Part shown: piece by piece, positions 44,564 to 56,051 of the stretch
Layout: each line of letters begins with the position of its first letter
Numbering within the stretch: the first letter of the stretch is position 1
Assembly (NCBI RefSeq): GCF_021290385.1
Contig: NZ_CP089928.1
Span: 2,774,501-2,838,500 of the forward strand
Source: Microbulbifer sp. YPW16
GTDB lineage: Bacteria; Pseudomonadota; Gammaproteobacteria; Pseudomonadales; Cellvibrionaceae
DNA: 64,000 nt
Direction: 5' to 3'
Notes under the pieces: model-generated
Databases searched by the model: none
What the model saw: the letters and a program-made list of their open reading frames with translations, nothing else
What the model was told of the DNA's origin: nothing
Position numbers and translations under genes: made by a program

Positions 44564-46782
44564 TGAACAACAAGCAGCTCGCCAAGGTTTTGGCTCCATT
44601 CAAGGCGCTGTTGCTGGGACTGGCGCTGTTTCCGCTTGCGCTTCATGCTCAGACGAACCAGTTGACTGACATCCAGTTCTCGGAACTGCCGGGCAGCCGC
44701 TTACAGCTGCGTCTATCGTTTTCGGACACCCCACCCGAACCCACAGGCTACACCATTGAGGAACCCGCGCGAATCGTGATGGATTTCGCCGGGGTCGAGA
44801 GTGTCCTGCCACAGAAGAAATACTCCCTCGGTGTGGGGGCGGCACGCAGTGCCGTGGTGGTTTCCAGTGATGACCGCACCCGCCTGATCGTCAATCTCGA
44901 TGAGCTGCCGGTGTATACCAGCGAACGCCAGGGCAACCAGGTGGTGATGGAAATCGGCGCCGACTCCGCTGCCACCGCCAGCGCGACTTCGGCGCCGGCT
45001 GCCGCAGCGAGCACAGGCTCCAGTGGTGCCATTGACCTGGGCGGCCAGCAGCGTTTCCGGGCGGCATCCAATGTGGCGATCAACAATGTGGATTTCCGTC
45101 GCGGTGAAAGCGGCGAGGGCAAGGTGATCGTCAGCCTGAGCGACCCGGCGGTCAATATTGATGTGGAGCGCACCCGGGGCAAGATCTACCTGACGTTCCT
45201 GGGCGCCGACCTGCCGGACTCCCTGCGCCAGCGACTGGATGTCACTGACTTCGCCACGCCGGTCAATGCAATTACCGTGGATTACGATGGCCGCAATACG
45301 GTCATAACCGTGGATCCCAACGAATCCGACTACGACTACCTGGCCTACCAGGCGGACAACGAGTATGTGCTGAGCGTGAAGCCGCTGACGGTGGCCCAGC
45401 AGCGTGAGAAAGCCCAGGAGTTCCAGTTCAGCGGGGAGAAGCTGTCGCTGAACTTCCAGGATATCGAGGTGCGGTCGGTATTGCAGCTGATCGCGGACTT
45501 CACCGACCTGAACCTGGTGGCCAGTGATACCGTGTCGGGCCGCATTACGCTGCGCCTGGACGGCGTGCCCTGGGACCAGGCGCTGGAGCTGATCCTGCGC
45601 GCCAAGGGCCTGGACAAGCGCCAGGAGGGGAATGTGATCATGGTGGCGCCGGCGGCAGAGATCGCCGAGCGCGAGCGCCAGGAGCTGGAAACCCGCAAGC
45701 AATTGCAGGAGCTGGCGCCGCTGCGCACCGAGTATATCCAGGTGCGCTATGCGGATGCGCGGGAACTGTTTTCCCTGTTCTCCGGCCGCGGTGCCGGTCA
45801 GGGTGGCGGGGACCGGGGTAACTTTGCCGGTGGCCAGCAGGATTCAAGCGACCAGCGCAGTATCCTCTCCGCCCGCGGCAGTGCGATCGTCGACGAGCGC
45901 ACCAACACTATTATCCTCACCGATACCGAGGAGAAGATTGCCCAGTTCCGCGAGCTGATCGAGGCCATCGATGTGCCCATTCGCCAGGTGATGATCGAGG
46001 CGCGCATCGTCAATGCCAATACCGACTTTATGCGCGAGTTCGGTGTGCGCTGGGACTATACCGAGGATCACGACATTAGCGACGACACGATTGGCATCGG
46101 TTCCGGGCGCCAGGCTTCGGGAATTCGTGACGGTGATGGTTCCGGTCCGGATGTCAACGCGCCCCAGGCCGCATTCAGCCCGGTTATTTCCGACCTGAGT
46201 GTGACCAACCCGGCGGGCAGTATTGCCTATGCCATCCTGAAGGAAGACTTCTTCCTGGGCCTGGAGCTGTCCGCTCTCGAGGATGTGGGTAAAGCGGAGA
46301 TCGTCTCCCAGCCCAAGGTGGTGACCGGTGACAAGCAGCAGGCCAGCATCCAGTCCGGTGTGGAAATCCCCTACCTCGAGGCCACTTCCTCCGGTGCCGC
46401 CTCGGTAACTTTCCGCGAAGCGGTGCTGGAACTGAACGTGACGCCGCAGATTACGCCGGACAACAATATCATCATGGACCTGACCATCGACCAGAACAGT
46501 GTCGGCGAGCTGTTCACCGATATTGTCAGTGGCAGCCAGATCCCCGCCATCAACATCAACTCGCTGCAGACCAAGGTGCTGGTGCGAAACGGTGAGACCA
46601 TTGTGCTGGGTGGCATCTTCGAGAGCCAGGTGCTGGAAGGGGAAACCAAAATCCCGCTGCTGGGTGATATCCCTTACCTCGGTCACCTGTTCAAGACCAC
46701 AACGCGTAGCAATGACAAGCGTGAGCTGCTGATGTTTATCACTCCGCGCATCATGGAAGACGATCTCTTCTTCACGAAGTAA
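44563..46782 (+). CDS. pilQ: Type IV pilus secretin PilQ
   Basis: 739 residues, the usual size. Signal peptide (about 1-29, ending ALHAQ), two AMIN domains that bind peptidoglycan (about 32-125 and 165-265), an STN/N0 domain (LSLNFQDIEVRSVLQLIADF), N1, and the C-terminal secretin barrel with IPLLGDIPYLGHLF and a terminal ITPRIMEDDLF. An Ala/Ser/Thr-rich linker separates the AMIN domains. It forms the outer-membrane pore through which the pilus passes. It starts one base inside the pilP stop codon, and aroK begins 6 bases after it ends. Confidence 0.96.
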   Translation: MNNKQLAKVLAPFKALLLGLALFPLALHAQTNQLTDIQFSELPGSRLQLRLSFSDTPPEPTGYTIEEPARIVMDFAGVESVLPQKKYSLGVGAARSAVVVSSDDRTRLIVNLDELPVYTSERQGNQVVMEIGADSAATASATSAPAAAASTGSSGAIDLGGQQRFRAASNVAINNVDFRRGESGEGKVIVSLSDPAVNIDVERTRGKIYLTFLGADLPDSLRQRLDVTDFATPVNAITVDYDGRNTVITVDPNESDYDYLAYQADNEYVLSVKPLTVAQQREKAQEFQFSGEKLSLNFQDIEVRSVLQLIADFTDLNLVASDTVSGRITLRLDGVPWDQALELILRAKGLDKRQEGNVIMVAPAAEIAERERQELETRKQLQELAPLRTEYIQVRYADARELFSLFSGRGAGQGGGDRGNFAGGQQDSSDQRSILSARGSAIVDERTNTIILTDTEEKIAQFRELIEAIDVPIRQVMIEARIVNANTDFMREFGVRWDYTEDHDISDDTIGIGSGRQASGIRDGDGSGPDVNAPQAAFSPVISDLSVTNPAGSIAYAILKEDFFLGLELSALEDVGKAEIVSQPKVVTGDKQQASIQSGVEIPYLEATSSGAASVTFREAVLELNVTPQITPDNNIIMDLTIDQNSVGELFTDIVSGSQIPAININSLQTKVLVRNGETIVLGGIFESQVLEGETKIPLLGDIPYLGHLFKTTTRSNDKRELLMFITPRIMEDDLFFTK

Positions 46783-46788
46783 ATTCCG

Positions 46789-47319
46789 GTGATCAACCGT
46801 GCTATCTTTCTTGTCGGCCCCATGGGGGCCGGCAAGTCAACTATCGGCAAACTACTGGCGGCGGAGCTGCAACTTCCCTTCGCCGATTCTGACCGGGTGC
46901 TGGAAGAGCGCACCGGGGCGGATATTCCATGGATCTTCGACGTCGAGGGCGAGGAGGGGTTTCGCCGTCGGGAGACCGATGTGCTGCGGGACCTGTGCCG
47001 TGGCCCGGTGCAAGTTGTCGCCACCGGAGGCGGTATTGTGCTGGCGGAAGAGAACCGGCGCCAGTTGCGAAAACACGGGCTGGTGGTCTACCTGCAGGCG
47101 AGCCTCGACCAGTTACTCGAGCGCACTTCCAAGAACAGCAACCGTCCACTGCTACAGGTACCGGATCCCCGGGCCCGCATCGAGGAACTGTTGCGCGAGC
47201 GCGATCCGCTGTACCGCGAGGTCGCCGATATTATCTGCGATACCGATTACTGTACGCCGCGGCAGGCAGCGTTAAGGGTTGCCGCCCGCCTGACCTCGTC
47301 GGTTTCCCCGGCCGACTGA
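46789..47319 (+). CDS. aroK: Shikimate kinase
   Basis: 176 residues; phosphorylates shikimate with ATP in the aromatic amino acid pathway. Walker A is GPMGAGKST, followed by the shikimate-binding FADSDRVLEERTGADIPWIF, EEGFRRRE and ATGGGIVL, and the lid Arg in NRPLL. It starts at GTG 46789, 6 bases past pilQ, with a weak ribosome binding site, so it relies on readthrough from the pilus operon. Position after pilQ and before aroB is conserved in gammaproteobacteria. Confidence 0.96.
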   Translation: MINRAIFLVGPMGAGKSTIGKLLAAELQLPFADSDRVLEERTGADIPWIFDVEGEEGFRRRETDVLRDLCRGPVQVVATGGGIVLAEENRRQLRKHGLVVYLQASLDQLLERTSKNSNRPLLQVPDPRARIEELLRERDPLYREVADIICDTDYCTPRQAALRVAARLTSSVSPAD

Positions 47320-47446
47320 GCGGGGCCGGACCCGCCAATTTCCTTTCCAACGGTTGTGATAAAGTGCGGTTCGTCGCAACCAGCAGGCGCTGGCCTGTTG
47401 TCTGATTCCCGCTATGGGCCATTGCCATCGCCAACCGGAGGGCGCA

Positions 47447-48532
47447 ATGCACGAATTGAATGTCGAACTCGGGGAGCGCAGCTATCCCATCCTTATCGGA
47501 TCCGGGTTGTTGAGTGAAAAGCGTTACCTCGCTCCCTATATCCGTGGCCGCCAGGTATGTGTCGTCACCAACGAAACAGTGGCGCCGCTCTATCTGGAAA
47601 AGTTACTGGATGGCCTGCCGGAATGCGACCTGCTGGACACGATTGAGTTGCCCGACGGCGAGGCCTTCAAGACCCTGGAAACCCTGAACCGTATCTTCGA
47701 CCGCCTGCTCGAGCGGCGCCATAACCGCAGCACGACCCTGGTGGCGCTGGGTGGCGGCGTGGTGGGGGATATGACCGGCTTTGCGGCCGCGTGCTACCAG
47801 CGAGGCGTGGATTTTATCCAGGTACCGACCACCCTGTTGGCCCAGGTGGACTCCTCTGTGGGCGGCAAGACCGGGGTCAACCACGCACTGGGCAAGAACA
47901 TGATCGGCGCCTTCTACCAGCCGCGCCTGGTGCTGGCGGATATGGATACCCTGGCCAGCCTGCCGCCGCGGGAACTCGCCGCCGGAATTGCCGAGGTGAT
48001 CAAGTACGGCATGATCTGTGATGCGCCATTCTTCGACTGGCTCGAGCAAAATATGGCGCAGCTGCTCGCCCGCGATCCTGCAGCGCTGGCGTTTGCGGTC
48101 GAACGCAGTTGCCGTGCCAAGGCGGCAGTGGTGGCGGAAGACGAGCGGGAATCCGGTCGCCGGGCGATCCTCAATTTTGGCCATACCTTCGGTCACGCCA
48201 TTGAGACGGTGCAGGGGTACGGCAGCTGGCTGCATGGCGAGGCAGTCGCTGCGGGTATGGTGATGGCTGCGGAGCTCTCCCGGTTGCGCGGTGAGGTTGA
48301 GCCGGAAGTGGTCGACCGGCTGCGCCGCCTGCTCGATCAGGCGCAGCTGCCAACCAGGGCGCCGGAGGCCATGTCTGTCAGTCAGTTCCTCGATGCGATG
48401 GCAGTGGACAAGAAGGTGATCGATGGCCAGCTGCGGCTGGTTTTACTGCGCAATCTCGGCGAGGCGCATGTCGTTGCGGGCACCTCCCGTGAACTGCTGG
48501 TCGAGGCGTTGCAAACCTGCGGGGCGCTATGA
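47447..48532 (+). CDS. aroB: 3-dehydroquinate synthase
   Basis: 361 residues; converts DAHP to 3-dehydroquinate using NAD and a divalent metal. Motifs: [35 protein letters not shown] (NAD site), [21 protein letters not shown], and the metal ligands in [10 protein letters not shown] and [11 protein letters not shown]. The start at 47447 has CCGGAGG well placed; an upstream in-frame ATG at 47414 lacks one and would add an unrelated 11 residues. The damX/SPOR-protein gene often following aroB is absent. Confidence 0.96.
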   Translation: MHELNVELGERSYPILIGSGLLSEKRYLAPYIRGRQVCVVTNETVAPLYLEKLLDGLPECDLLDTIELPDGEAFKTLETLNRIFDRLLERRHNRSTTLVALGGGVVGDMTGFAAACYQRGVDFIQVPTTLLAQVDSSVGGKTGVNHALGKNMIGAFYQPRLVLADMDTLASLPPRELAAGIAEVIKYGMICDAPFFDWLEQNMAQLLARDPAALAFAVERSCRAKAAVVAEDERESGRRAILNFGHTFGHAIETVQGYGSWLHGEAVAAGMVMAAELSRLRGEVEPEVVDRLRRLLDQAQLPTRAPEAMSVSQFLDAMAVDKKVIDGQLRLVLLRNLGEAHVVAGTSRELLVEALQTCGAL

Positions 48533-48641
48533 CAGCAGGCGCCCCAAAGCCGGGCAACTGAGGACTATTTAACAAAAGCCTATACTGAAAGAAGATAAGT
48601 CGGTTTTTGCCTCTCTGAGCAGAAGATAAGACTGCCAATTC

Positions 48642-48680
48642 TTGCAATTTCAGGAGGGCGCAAGTAATATTGCGCGCCCT
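48642..48680 (+). promoter_or_regulatory. Putative gltB promoter with overlapping inverted repeat
   Basis: TTGCAA (48642-48647) and TAATAT (48665-48670) are spaced 17 bases apart, a good sigma-70 match. An inverted repeat, AGGGCGCAA (48655-48663) against TTGCGCGCCCT (48670-48680), straddles the -10, the usual place for a repressor. Transcription would start near 48677, leaving a leader of about 100 bases ahead of gltB. Confidence 0.5.
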
Positions 48681-48715
48681 TTGGAAAAAGCGGCCGAGAA
48701 AAAGCGCCAAATAAG

Positions 48716-48743
48716 AAAAAAGCCCCGCACGAGGGCTTTTTTT
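48716..48743 (+). terminator. Intrinsic terminator in the gltB leader
   Basis: A6-GCCC, loop CGCACGA, GGGC-T7 gives a 10-bp stem counting the A-T pairs, followed by a continuous T-tract. It ends only 36 bases before the gltB ATG. It may simply end the aroB transcript, but because a promoter-like sequence lies upstream of it, it could also act as an attenuator of gltBD. Confidence 0.75.
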
Positions 48744-48779
48744 GTCTGGGCCCGGCCAAAAGATAATGCGAGGAGATCT

Positions 48780-51700
48780 ATGGGTAACGGTCTTTACAGG
48801 TTGGACGAGTTCAAGGACAACTGCGGCTTCGGCCTGATCGCCCATTTGAAGGGCGTAGCCAGCCACAAGCTGCTGGAAACTGCGATCGAGTCCCTGACCT
48901 GCATGACGCATCGCGGCGGTATCGCCGCCGATGGCAAGACCGGCGACGGGTGCGGCCTGCTGATTCAGAAACCCGACGCCTTCCTGCGTGCAGAGGCGCG
49001 CAGTGCCTGTGGCGCAGAACTGACCGATAGTTACGCTGTCGGCGCGATCATGTTGCCCCTGGATGAGGCGACTGCCAGCACCGCCCGGGATATCCTCGAT
49101 GGCGAAATGGAGGCCCAGGGGTTCCGTGTGGCCGGCTGGCGAGAGGTGCCGACCAACCCCGAGTGCCTGGGGCCCATTGCCCTGGAATCCCAGCCCCGTT
49201 TCGAACACCTGCTGATCAACGATGCGGAAAAGCCGATGGGCGAGGCACGCTTCAATGCCCGCCTGTTTGTTGCCCGCCGCCGCGCAGAGCAGAAGCTGGC
49301 CGAACAGGGCCTGGATGAGGTCTATATCGCCAGCCTGTCGGCCCAGGTTGTGTCCTACAAGGGCCTGATGATTCCCGCCGACCTGCCACGTTTTTTCCCC
49401 GAGCTGGCTGACCCGCGCCTGGAAACTGCGATCTGCGTGTTCCACCAGCGCTTCTCCACCAACACCATGCCCCGCTGGCCACTGGCGCAGCCGTTCCGCC
49501 TGCTGGCGCACAACGGCGAGATCAACACCATTACCGGCAACCGCAACTGGTCTGTGGCCCGCACACCGAAGTTCGCCAGCGAGCTGCTGCCGGAACTGGC
49601 GGAACTGGCACCACTGGTGAATCGCGAGGGGTCCGACTCCTCCAGTCTCGACAATATGCTGGAAATGCTGACCATCGGCGGCATGGAACTGCACCATGCG
49701 GTGCGCATGCTGGTGCCGCCGGCATGGCAGAACGTGGAGGGGATGGATTCCGACCTGCGCGCCTTTTACGAGTACGTCTCCATGCACATGGAGCCCTGGG
49801 ATGGCCCCGCTGGCCTGGTAATGACTGATGGGCGTTACGCTGTCTGCACCCTGGACCGCAACGGCCTGCGCCCGTCGCGCTGGGTGATTACCAAAGACGA
49901 TTTCATCACCGTGGCTTCGGAAATCGGCACCTACGACTACGACCCGAAGGATGTGGTCGCGAAGGGCCGCCTGGGCCCGGGCCAGATGCTGTCGGTGGAT
50001 ACCCGCGAGGGGAAGCTGCAGCACACTGCCGACATCGACAACATGCTCAAGCAGCGCCAGCCCTACAAGCGCTGGCTGAAGGACAAGGCGCGCCGTATCC
50101 GCTCCACCCTGGTGACTGCACCGGTGGACAACAATTTTTCCTACGAACAGTTCAAGGTTTACCAGAAGCTGTTCAGCTCCTCGCTGGAGGAGCGTGACTC
50201 TGTCGTGCGCCCGATGGCCGAAGCCGGCCAGGAGGCAGTGGGTTCCATGGGGGACGACACGCCCATGGCGGTGCTGTCGCGCTACAACCGCTCGATTTAC
50301 GACTATTTCCGCCAGCAGTTTGCCCAGGTGACCAACCCGCCGATCGATCCGCTGCGGGAAACCATCGTCATGTCCCTGGAAACCTGCCTGGGACGGGAAA
50401 AGTCGGTGTTTGAGGAAACGCCGGAGCACGCCAATCGCGTGATCCTCTCGTCGCCGGTACTTTCGCACATGAAGTACACCGCGCTGCTGGACGTCAACCG
50501 GGTGGGCTTTGAATCGCGGATCTTCGACCTGAATTACGATCCGTCCAAGCTCGACCTGAAATCAGCCGTGGAGCAGCTCTGCGCCGACGTGGAAAAGGCG
50601 GTTCGTGATGACGGCATCGTGCTGGTGGTCCTGTCGGATCGCGAAATAGCCGACGGCAAGCTGCCAATCGACGCGCTGCTGGCCACCGGTGCCATACACC
50701 ACCACCTGGTGCATGCCGGCTTGCGCTGTGATTCCAATATCGTGGTGGATACCGCCAGCGCCCGCGATGCGCACCAGCTCGCCTGCCTGGTGGGCGTGGG
50801 CGCGACCGCGGTGCACCCGTACTTCTCCTACAGCATCATCAATCACCTGATTGAGACCGGGGAGCTGCTGCTGGATGCCGCCGAGGCCCAGAAGAACTAC
50901 CGCAATGGCATCATCAAGGGGATGCTGAAGATCCTGTCCAAGATGGGCATCTCCACCGTGGCCTCGTATCGCGGCGCGCTGCTGTTCGAGCTGGTGGGCC
51001 TGGACCGCGAGGTGGTGGACCTGTGTTTCCCGGGCGCTGCCAGCCGTATCCAGGGGGCGGGCTTCGCTGACCTGCAGGCGGATATGGCCGCGCGCGCGAA
51101 GATCGCGTGGAAGTCCCGCAAGCCGGTTTCCCCGGGCGGGCTGCACAAGTTTGTCTACGGCCAGGAATACCATGCGTTCAACCCGGATGTGGTCATGTCG
51201 CTACAGCAGGCAGTGCGCACCGGCGACTACTCCGCCTGGCGCGACTACGCCGAGCTGGTGAACAAGCGCCCGGTGGCCACACTGCGCGACCTGCTGGCCT
51301 TCCGCGACGACCTGCAGCCGGTACCCCTGGAAGAGGTGGAGCCGGCGGAGAGTATCCTGCGCCGTTTCGACAGCGCCGCCATGTCCCTGGGGGCACTCTC
51401 CCCAGAGGCCCACGAGTCGCTGGCGCAGGCGATGAACCGTCTCGGCGGCCGCTCCAACAGCGGCGAGGGCGGTGAGGACCCGGCGCGCTTCGGCACCGAC
51501 AAGGTATCCAAGATCAAGCAGATCGCCTCCGGCCGCTTCGGTGTCACCCCCCATTACCTGGTCAATGCCGAAGTCTTGCAGATCAAGGTGGCCCAGGGCG
51601 CCAAGCCCGGTGAGGGCGGCCAGTTGCCAGGCGGCAAGGTCAATGACCTGATCGCGCGCCTGCGCTACTCCGTGCCCGGGGTGACCCTGATTTCCCCGCC

Positions 51701-53243
51701 GCCGCACCACGACATTTATTCCATTGAGGACCTGGCGCAGCTCATCTATGACCTCAAGCAGGTCAACCCGGATGCGCTGGTTTCGGTCAAGCTGGTATCG
51801 CGGCCGGGTGTCGGCACCATTGCCGCGGGCGTGGCCAAGGCCTATGCGGACCTGATCACCATTTCCGGTTATGACGGTGGCACTGCCGCCAGCCCGATTA
51901 CCTCGATCCGCTACGCCGGTTCCCCGTGGGAGCTGGGCCTGGCGGAAACCCACCAGACCCTGCGGGCCAATGACCTGCGCGGCAATGTGCGGGTGCAGAC
52001 CGATGGCGGGCTCAAGTCCGGCCTGGATGTGGTCAAGGCGGCAATGCTCGGTGCCGAGAGTTTCGGTTTCGGCACTGCGCCGATGGTGGCGCTGGGATGT
52101 AAGTACCTGCGTATCTGCCACCTGAACAACTGCGCCACCGGTGTTGCCACCCAGAACCAGCAGCTGCGGGATGAGCACTATATCGGCACCGTCGAAATGG
52201 CGATGAACTTCTTCAAGTTTGTTGCCGAGGAGACGCGCGAGTGGATGGCGCGCCTGGGTGTGCGCACTATGGATGAGCTGGTGGGCCGCGTGGACCTGCT
52301 GCAGGCCCTGGATGGGGATACGGACAAGCAGAAAAAGCTGGACCTGTCGCCACTGCTGCATACCGACGAGTTGCTGGCCAGCAAGCCGCAGACCTGCCAG
52401 GTATCGCAGAACGATCCCTGGGACAAGGGCGAGCTGGCGGAGCAAATGGTTGCCGAAATCCTGCCGGCGATCGACAAGCTTGCCGGCGGCGAGTTCAGCT
52501 ATCGCGTGACCAACTGCGATCGTTCCATTGGTGCGCGCCTGTCCGGTGAGATCGCGAAGCGCCACGGCAACCAGGGCATGGTGGACGCACCGGTGAAACT
52601 GCGCCTGGAGGGTGTTGCCGGCCAGTCGTTCGGCGTATGGAATGCCGGTGGCCTGGAGATGTACCTGGACGGTGACGCCAACGACTATGTGGGCAAGGGA
52701 ATGGCCGGTGGCAAGCTGGTCATCCGTCCACCGGCGGGCAGCAGCTTCGAGTCACAGAAAACCAGTATCGTCGGCAACACCTGTCTTTACGGCGCGACCG
52801 GCGGCAAGCTGTTCGCCGCCGGCCGTGCGGGCGAGCGATTTGCCGTGCGCAATTCCGGTGCCTTTGCGGTGGTGGAGGGTGCCGGTGACCACTGCTGTGA
52901 ATATATGACCGGCGGTATGGTGGCGGTGCTGGGCAAGACCGGGGTCAACTTCGGTGCCGGGATGACCGGCGGCTTTGCCTACGTGCTGGACCTGGAACGC
53001 GACTTCTTCGACAAGTGTAACCACGAGCTGATCGAGCTGCGCCGGATCAGCAGTGAGACCCTCGAGCCCAACCAGAGCCACCTGCGCGAGGTGATCGAGG
53101 AGTATGTTAACGAGACCGGCAGTGAATGGGGCGCGGAGTTACTGGATAACTTCGACGATTATCTCCACCGCTTCTGGCTGGTGAAACCCAAGGCCGCGAG
53201 CCTCGCCGGCTTGCTGGCGGATGTGCGCAAGCGTGGCGAATAA
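48780..53243 (+). CDS. gltB: Glutamate synthase (NADPH) large subunit
   Basis: 1487 residues. A 14-residue propeptide ([14 protein letters not shown]) precedes Cys15 (CGFGLIAHL), which becomes the N-terminal nucleophile of the glutaminase domain (about 15-430). The central domain follows, then the FMN-binding synthase domain (about 780-1210) with [11 protein letters not shown], and the [3Fe-4S] ligands Cys1107, Cys1113 and Cys1118 ([12 protein letters not shown]). The C-terminal GXGXG beta-helix (about 1230-1480) completes it. It makes two glutamates from glutamine and 2-oxoglutarate using electrons supplied by GltD. GAGGAG before ATG 48780 fixes the start; frames extending further upstream cross the leader hairpin. 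It lies 15 bases from gltD. Confidence 0.98.
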   Translation: MGNGLYRLDEFKDNCGFGLIAHLKGVASHKLLETAIESLTCMTHRGGIAADGKTGDGCGLLIQKPDAFLRAEARSACGAELTDSYAVGAIMLPLDEATASTARDILDGEMEAQGFRVAGWREVPTNPECLGPIALESQPRFEHLLINDAEKPMGEARFNARLFVARRRAEQKLAEQGLDEVYIASLSAQVVSYKGLMIPADLPRFFPELADPRLETAICVFHQRFSTNTMPRWPLAQPFRLLAHNGEINTITGNRNWSVARTPKFASELLPELAELAPLVNREGSDSSSLDNMLEMLTIGGMELHHAVRMLVPPAWQNVEGMDSDLRAFYEYVSMHMEPWDGPAGLVMTDGRYAVCTLDRNGLRPSRWVITKDDFITVASEIGTYDYDPKDVVAKGRLGPGQMLSVDTREGKLQHTADIDNMLKQRQPYKRWLKDKARRIRSTLVTAPVDNNFSYEQFKVYQKLFSSSLEERDSVVRPMAEAGQEAVGSMGDDTPMAVLSRYNRSIYDYFRQQFAQVTNPPIDPLRETIVMSLETCLGREKSVFEETPEHANRVILSSPVLSHMKYTALLDVNRVGFESRIFDLNYDPSKLDLKSAVEQLCADVEKAVRDDGIVLVVLSDREIADGKLPIDALLATGAIHHHLVHAGLRCDSNIVVDTASARDAHQLACLVGVGATAVHPYFSYSIINHLIETGELLLDAAEAQKNYRNGIIKGMLKILSKMGISTVASYRGALLFELVGLDREVVDLCFPGAASRIQGAGFADLQADMAARAKIAWKSRKPVSPGGLHKFVYGQEYHAFNPDVVMSLQQAVRTGDYSAWRDYAELVNKRPVATLRDLLAFRDDLQPVPLEEVEPAESILRRFDSAAMSLGALSPEAHESLAQAMNRLGGRSNSGEGGEDPARFGTDKVSKIKQIASGRFGVTPHYLVNAEVLQIKVAQGAKPGEGGQLPGGKVNDLIARLRYSVPGVTLISPPPHHDIYSIEDLAQLIYDLKQVNPDALVSVKLVSRPGVGTIAAGVAKAYADLITISGYDGGTAASPITSIRYAGSPWELGLAETHQTLRANDLRGNVRVQTDGGLKSGLDVVKAAMLGAESFGFGTAPMVALGCKYLRICHLNNCATGVATQNQQLRDEHYIGTVEMAMNFFKFVAEETREWMARLGVRTMDELVGRVDLLQALDGDTDKQKKLDLSPLLHTDELLASKPQTCQVSQNDPWDKGELAEQMVAEILPAIDKLAGGEFSYRVTNCDRSIGARLSGEIAKRHGNQGMVDAPVKLRLEGVAGQSFGVWNAGGLEMYLDGDANDYVGKGMAGGKLVIRPPAGSSFESQKTSIVGNTCLYGATGGKLFAAGRAGERFAVRNSGAFAVVEGAGDHCCEYMTGGMVAVLGKTGVNFGAGMTGGFAYVLDLERDFFDKCNHELIELRRISSETLEPNQSHLREVIEEYVNETGSEWGAELLDNFDDYLHRFWLVKPKAASLAGLLADVRKRGE

Positions 53244-54677
<1,434 letters not shown>

Positions 54678-54802
54678 TCCCTGCCATCCGGTCCCCGGTC
54701 GCCGTACTCCTGGCGGCCGGGGGCGCAATTGCCTCCCACTGTCCTAGACCTGCTGTCCTCTGTACAATGGCCGCCCATTTTTCGACCGCGGCCAAAGCAC
54801 CC

Positions 54803-55882
54803 ATGTCCGACAGCAGCTATCCCGAACTGAAAAACGACCGTTTCCTCCGTGCCCTGCAGCGCCAGCCGGTGGATCGCACCCCCGTATGGATGATGCGCCA
54901 GGCCGGTCGCTACCTGCCGGAGTACCGGGCTGCGAGGGCCCAGGCGGGCAGTTTCATGGACCTGTGCCGCAATACCGAACTGGCCTGCGAGGTGACCCTG
55001 CAACCGCTGGAGCGCTACCCGCTGGACGCCGCCATCCTGTTCTCCGATATCCTCACCATCCCCGATGCCATGGGGCTGGGGCTCTATTTCGAAGAGGGCG
55101 AGGGGCCCAAGTTCCGCAAGCCGGTCCGCACGCGGGCCGAAATCGAGTCGCTGGAGGTGGTGAACAGCGCCCGTGACCTGGACTATGTCATGAATGCCGT
55201 GACCACTATCCGTCGCGAGCTGAACGGCCGGGTGCCGTTGATCGGTTTTTCCGGCAGTCCCTGGACCCTGGCAACCTATATGGTGGAAGGCGGTTCCAGT
55301 CGCGATTTCGCACGCTGCAAGGAGATGCTTTACTCCCAGCCCGAGCTGATGCACCACCTGCTGGGGGTGCTGGCCGACTCTGTTACTGATTACCTCAATG
55401 CCCAGATCCGCGCCGGCGCCCAGGCTGTGCAGATTTTTGACACCTGGGGGGGTGCCCTGAGTCACGGTGCCTATCGGGAGTTCTCCCTCCAGTATATGGC
55501 GCGCATCCTGCAGGGACTGATCAAGGAGGCGGACGGGCGCCCCGTGCCGGCGATCCTGTTCACCAAGGGCGGTGGCCAGTGGCTCGAGGCCATGGCTGAT
55601 ACCGGCGCCACTGGCCTGGGCCTGGACTGGACCACGGATATCAGCGCCGCGCGCCAGCGGGTAGGGGATCGTGTGGCCCTGCAAGGGAACCTGGATCCGG
55701 CTGTACTGTATGCCTCACCGGAGAAAATCCGCACCGAGGTGGCGGCGGTGCTGGAGTCATTTGGTCACGGTTCCGGGCATATCTTTAACCTGGGGCACGG
55801 CATTACACCGAAAGTCGATCCGGAACATGCACGGGCCATGATCGAGGCGGTCTGCGAGCTGTCCCCCCTGTACCACCAGTAA
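54803..55882 (+). CDS. hemE: Uroporphyrinogen decarboxylase
   Basis: 359 residues; decarboxylates the four acetate side chains of uroporphyrinogen III to coproporphyrinogen III. Signatures: [16 protein letters not shown] with the substrate-binding Arg pair, [17 protein letters not shown] with the catalytic Asp, [17 protein letters not shown], and the C-terminal [16 protein letters not shown]. No ribosome binding site is strong; ATG 54803 matches the family N-terminus better than an in-frame ATG 36 bases earlier. It continues the pathway begun by hemC and hemD at 22.9-24.7 kb and follows gltD, as in Pseudomonas. Confidence 0.97.
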   Translation: MSDSSYPELKNDRFLRALQRQPVDRTPVWMMRQAGRYLPEYRAARAQAGSFMDLCRNTELACEVTLQPLERYPLDAAILFSDILTIPDAMGLGLYFEEGEGPKFRKPVRTRAEIESLEVVNSARDLDYVMNAVTTIRRELNGRVPLIGFSGSPWTLATYMVEGGSSRDFARCKEMLYSQPELMHHLLGVLADSVTDYLNAQIRAGAQAVQIFDTWGGALSHGAYREFSLQYMARILQGLIKEADGRPVPAILFTKGGGQWLEAMADTGATGLGLDWTTDISAARQRVGDRVALQGNLDPAVLYASPEKIRTEVAAVLESFGHGSGHIFNLGHGITPKVDPEHARAMIEAVCELSPLYHQ

Positions 55883-55903
55883 AGTTTCCGTTGGGGCGGA
55901 AGG

Positions 55904-55927
55904 AAGTTTCCTGTTCTGGCAGGAAAC
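55904..55927 (+). terminator. Hairpin after hemE
   Basis: AGTTTCCTG and CAGGAAACT form a perfect 9-bp stem with a 6-base loop, 21 bases past the hemE stop. Only a short T-run (GGTTTCTG) follows, so it is a moderate terminator candidate. Confidence 0.45.
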
Positions 55928-56051
55928 TGGCGGTTTCTGTCACTGTAACTATCGAGATCGTGCACCAGAGTGGAATCTCGTGCTATAAAGACGAACTGGT
56001 ACAGGCGCGGGTGAGCACTGCGTCACTTAAATAATGTGAAATAAATAAAAT

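Noticed and set aside
48378-50468. 696-codon minus-strand frame opposite aroB end and gltB
   Set aside because: It crosses the gltB leader and start antisense; composition and lack of motifs mark it as a shadow.
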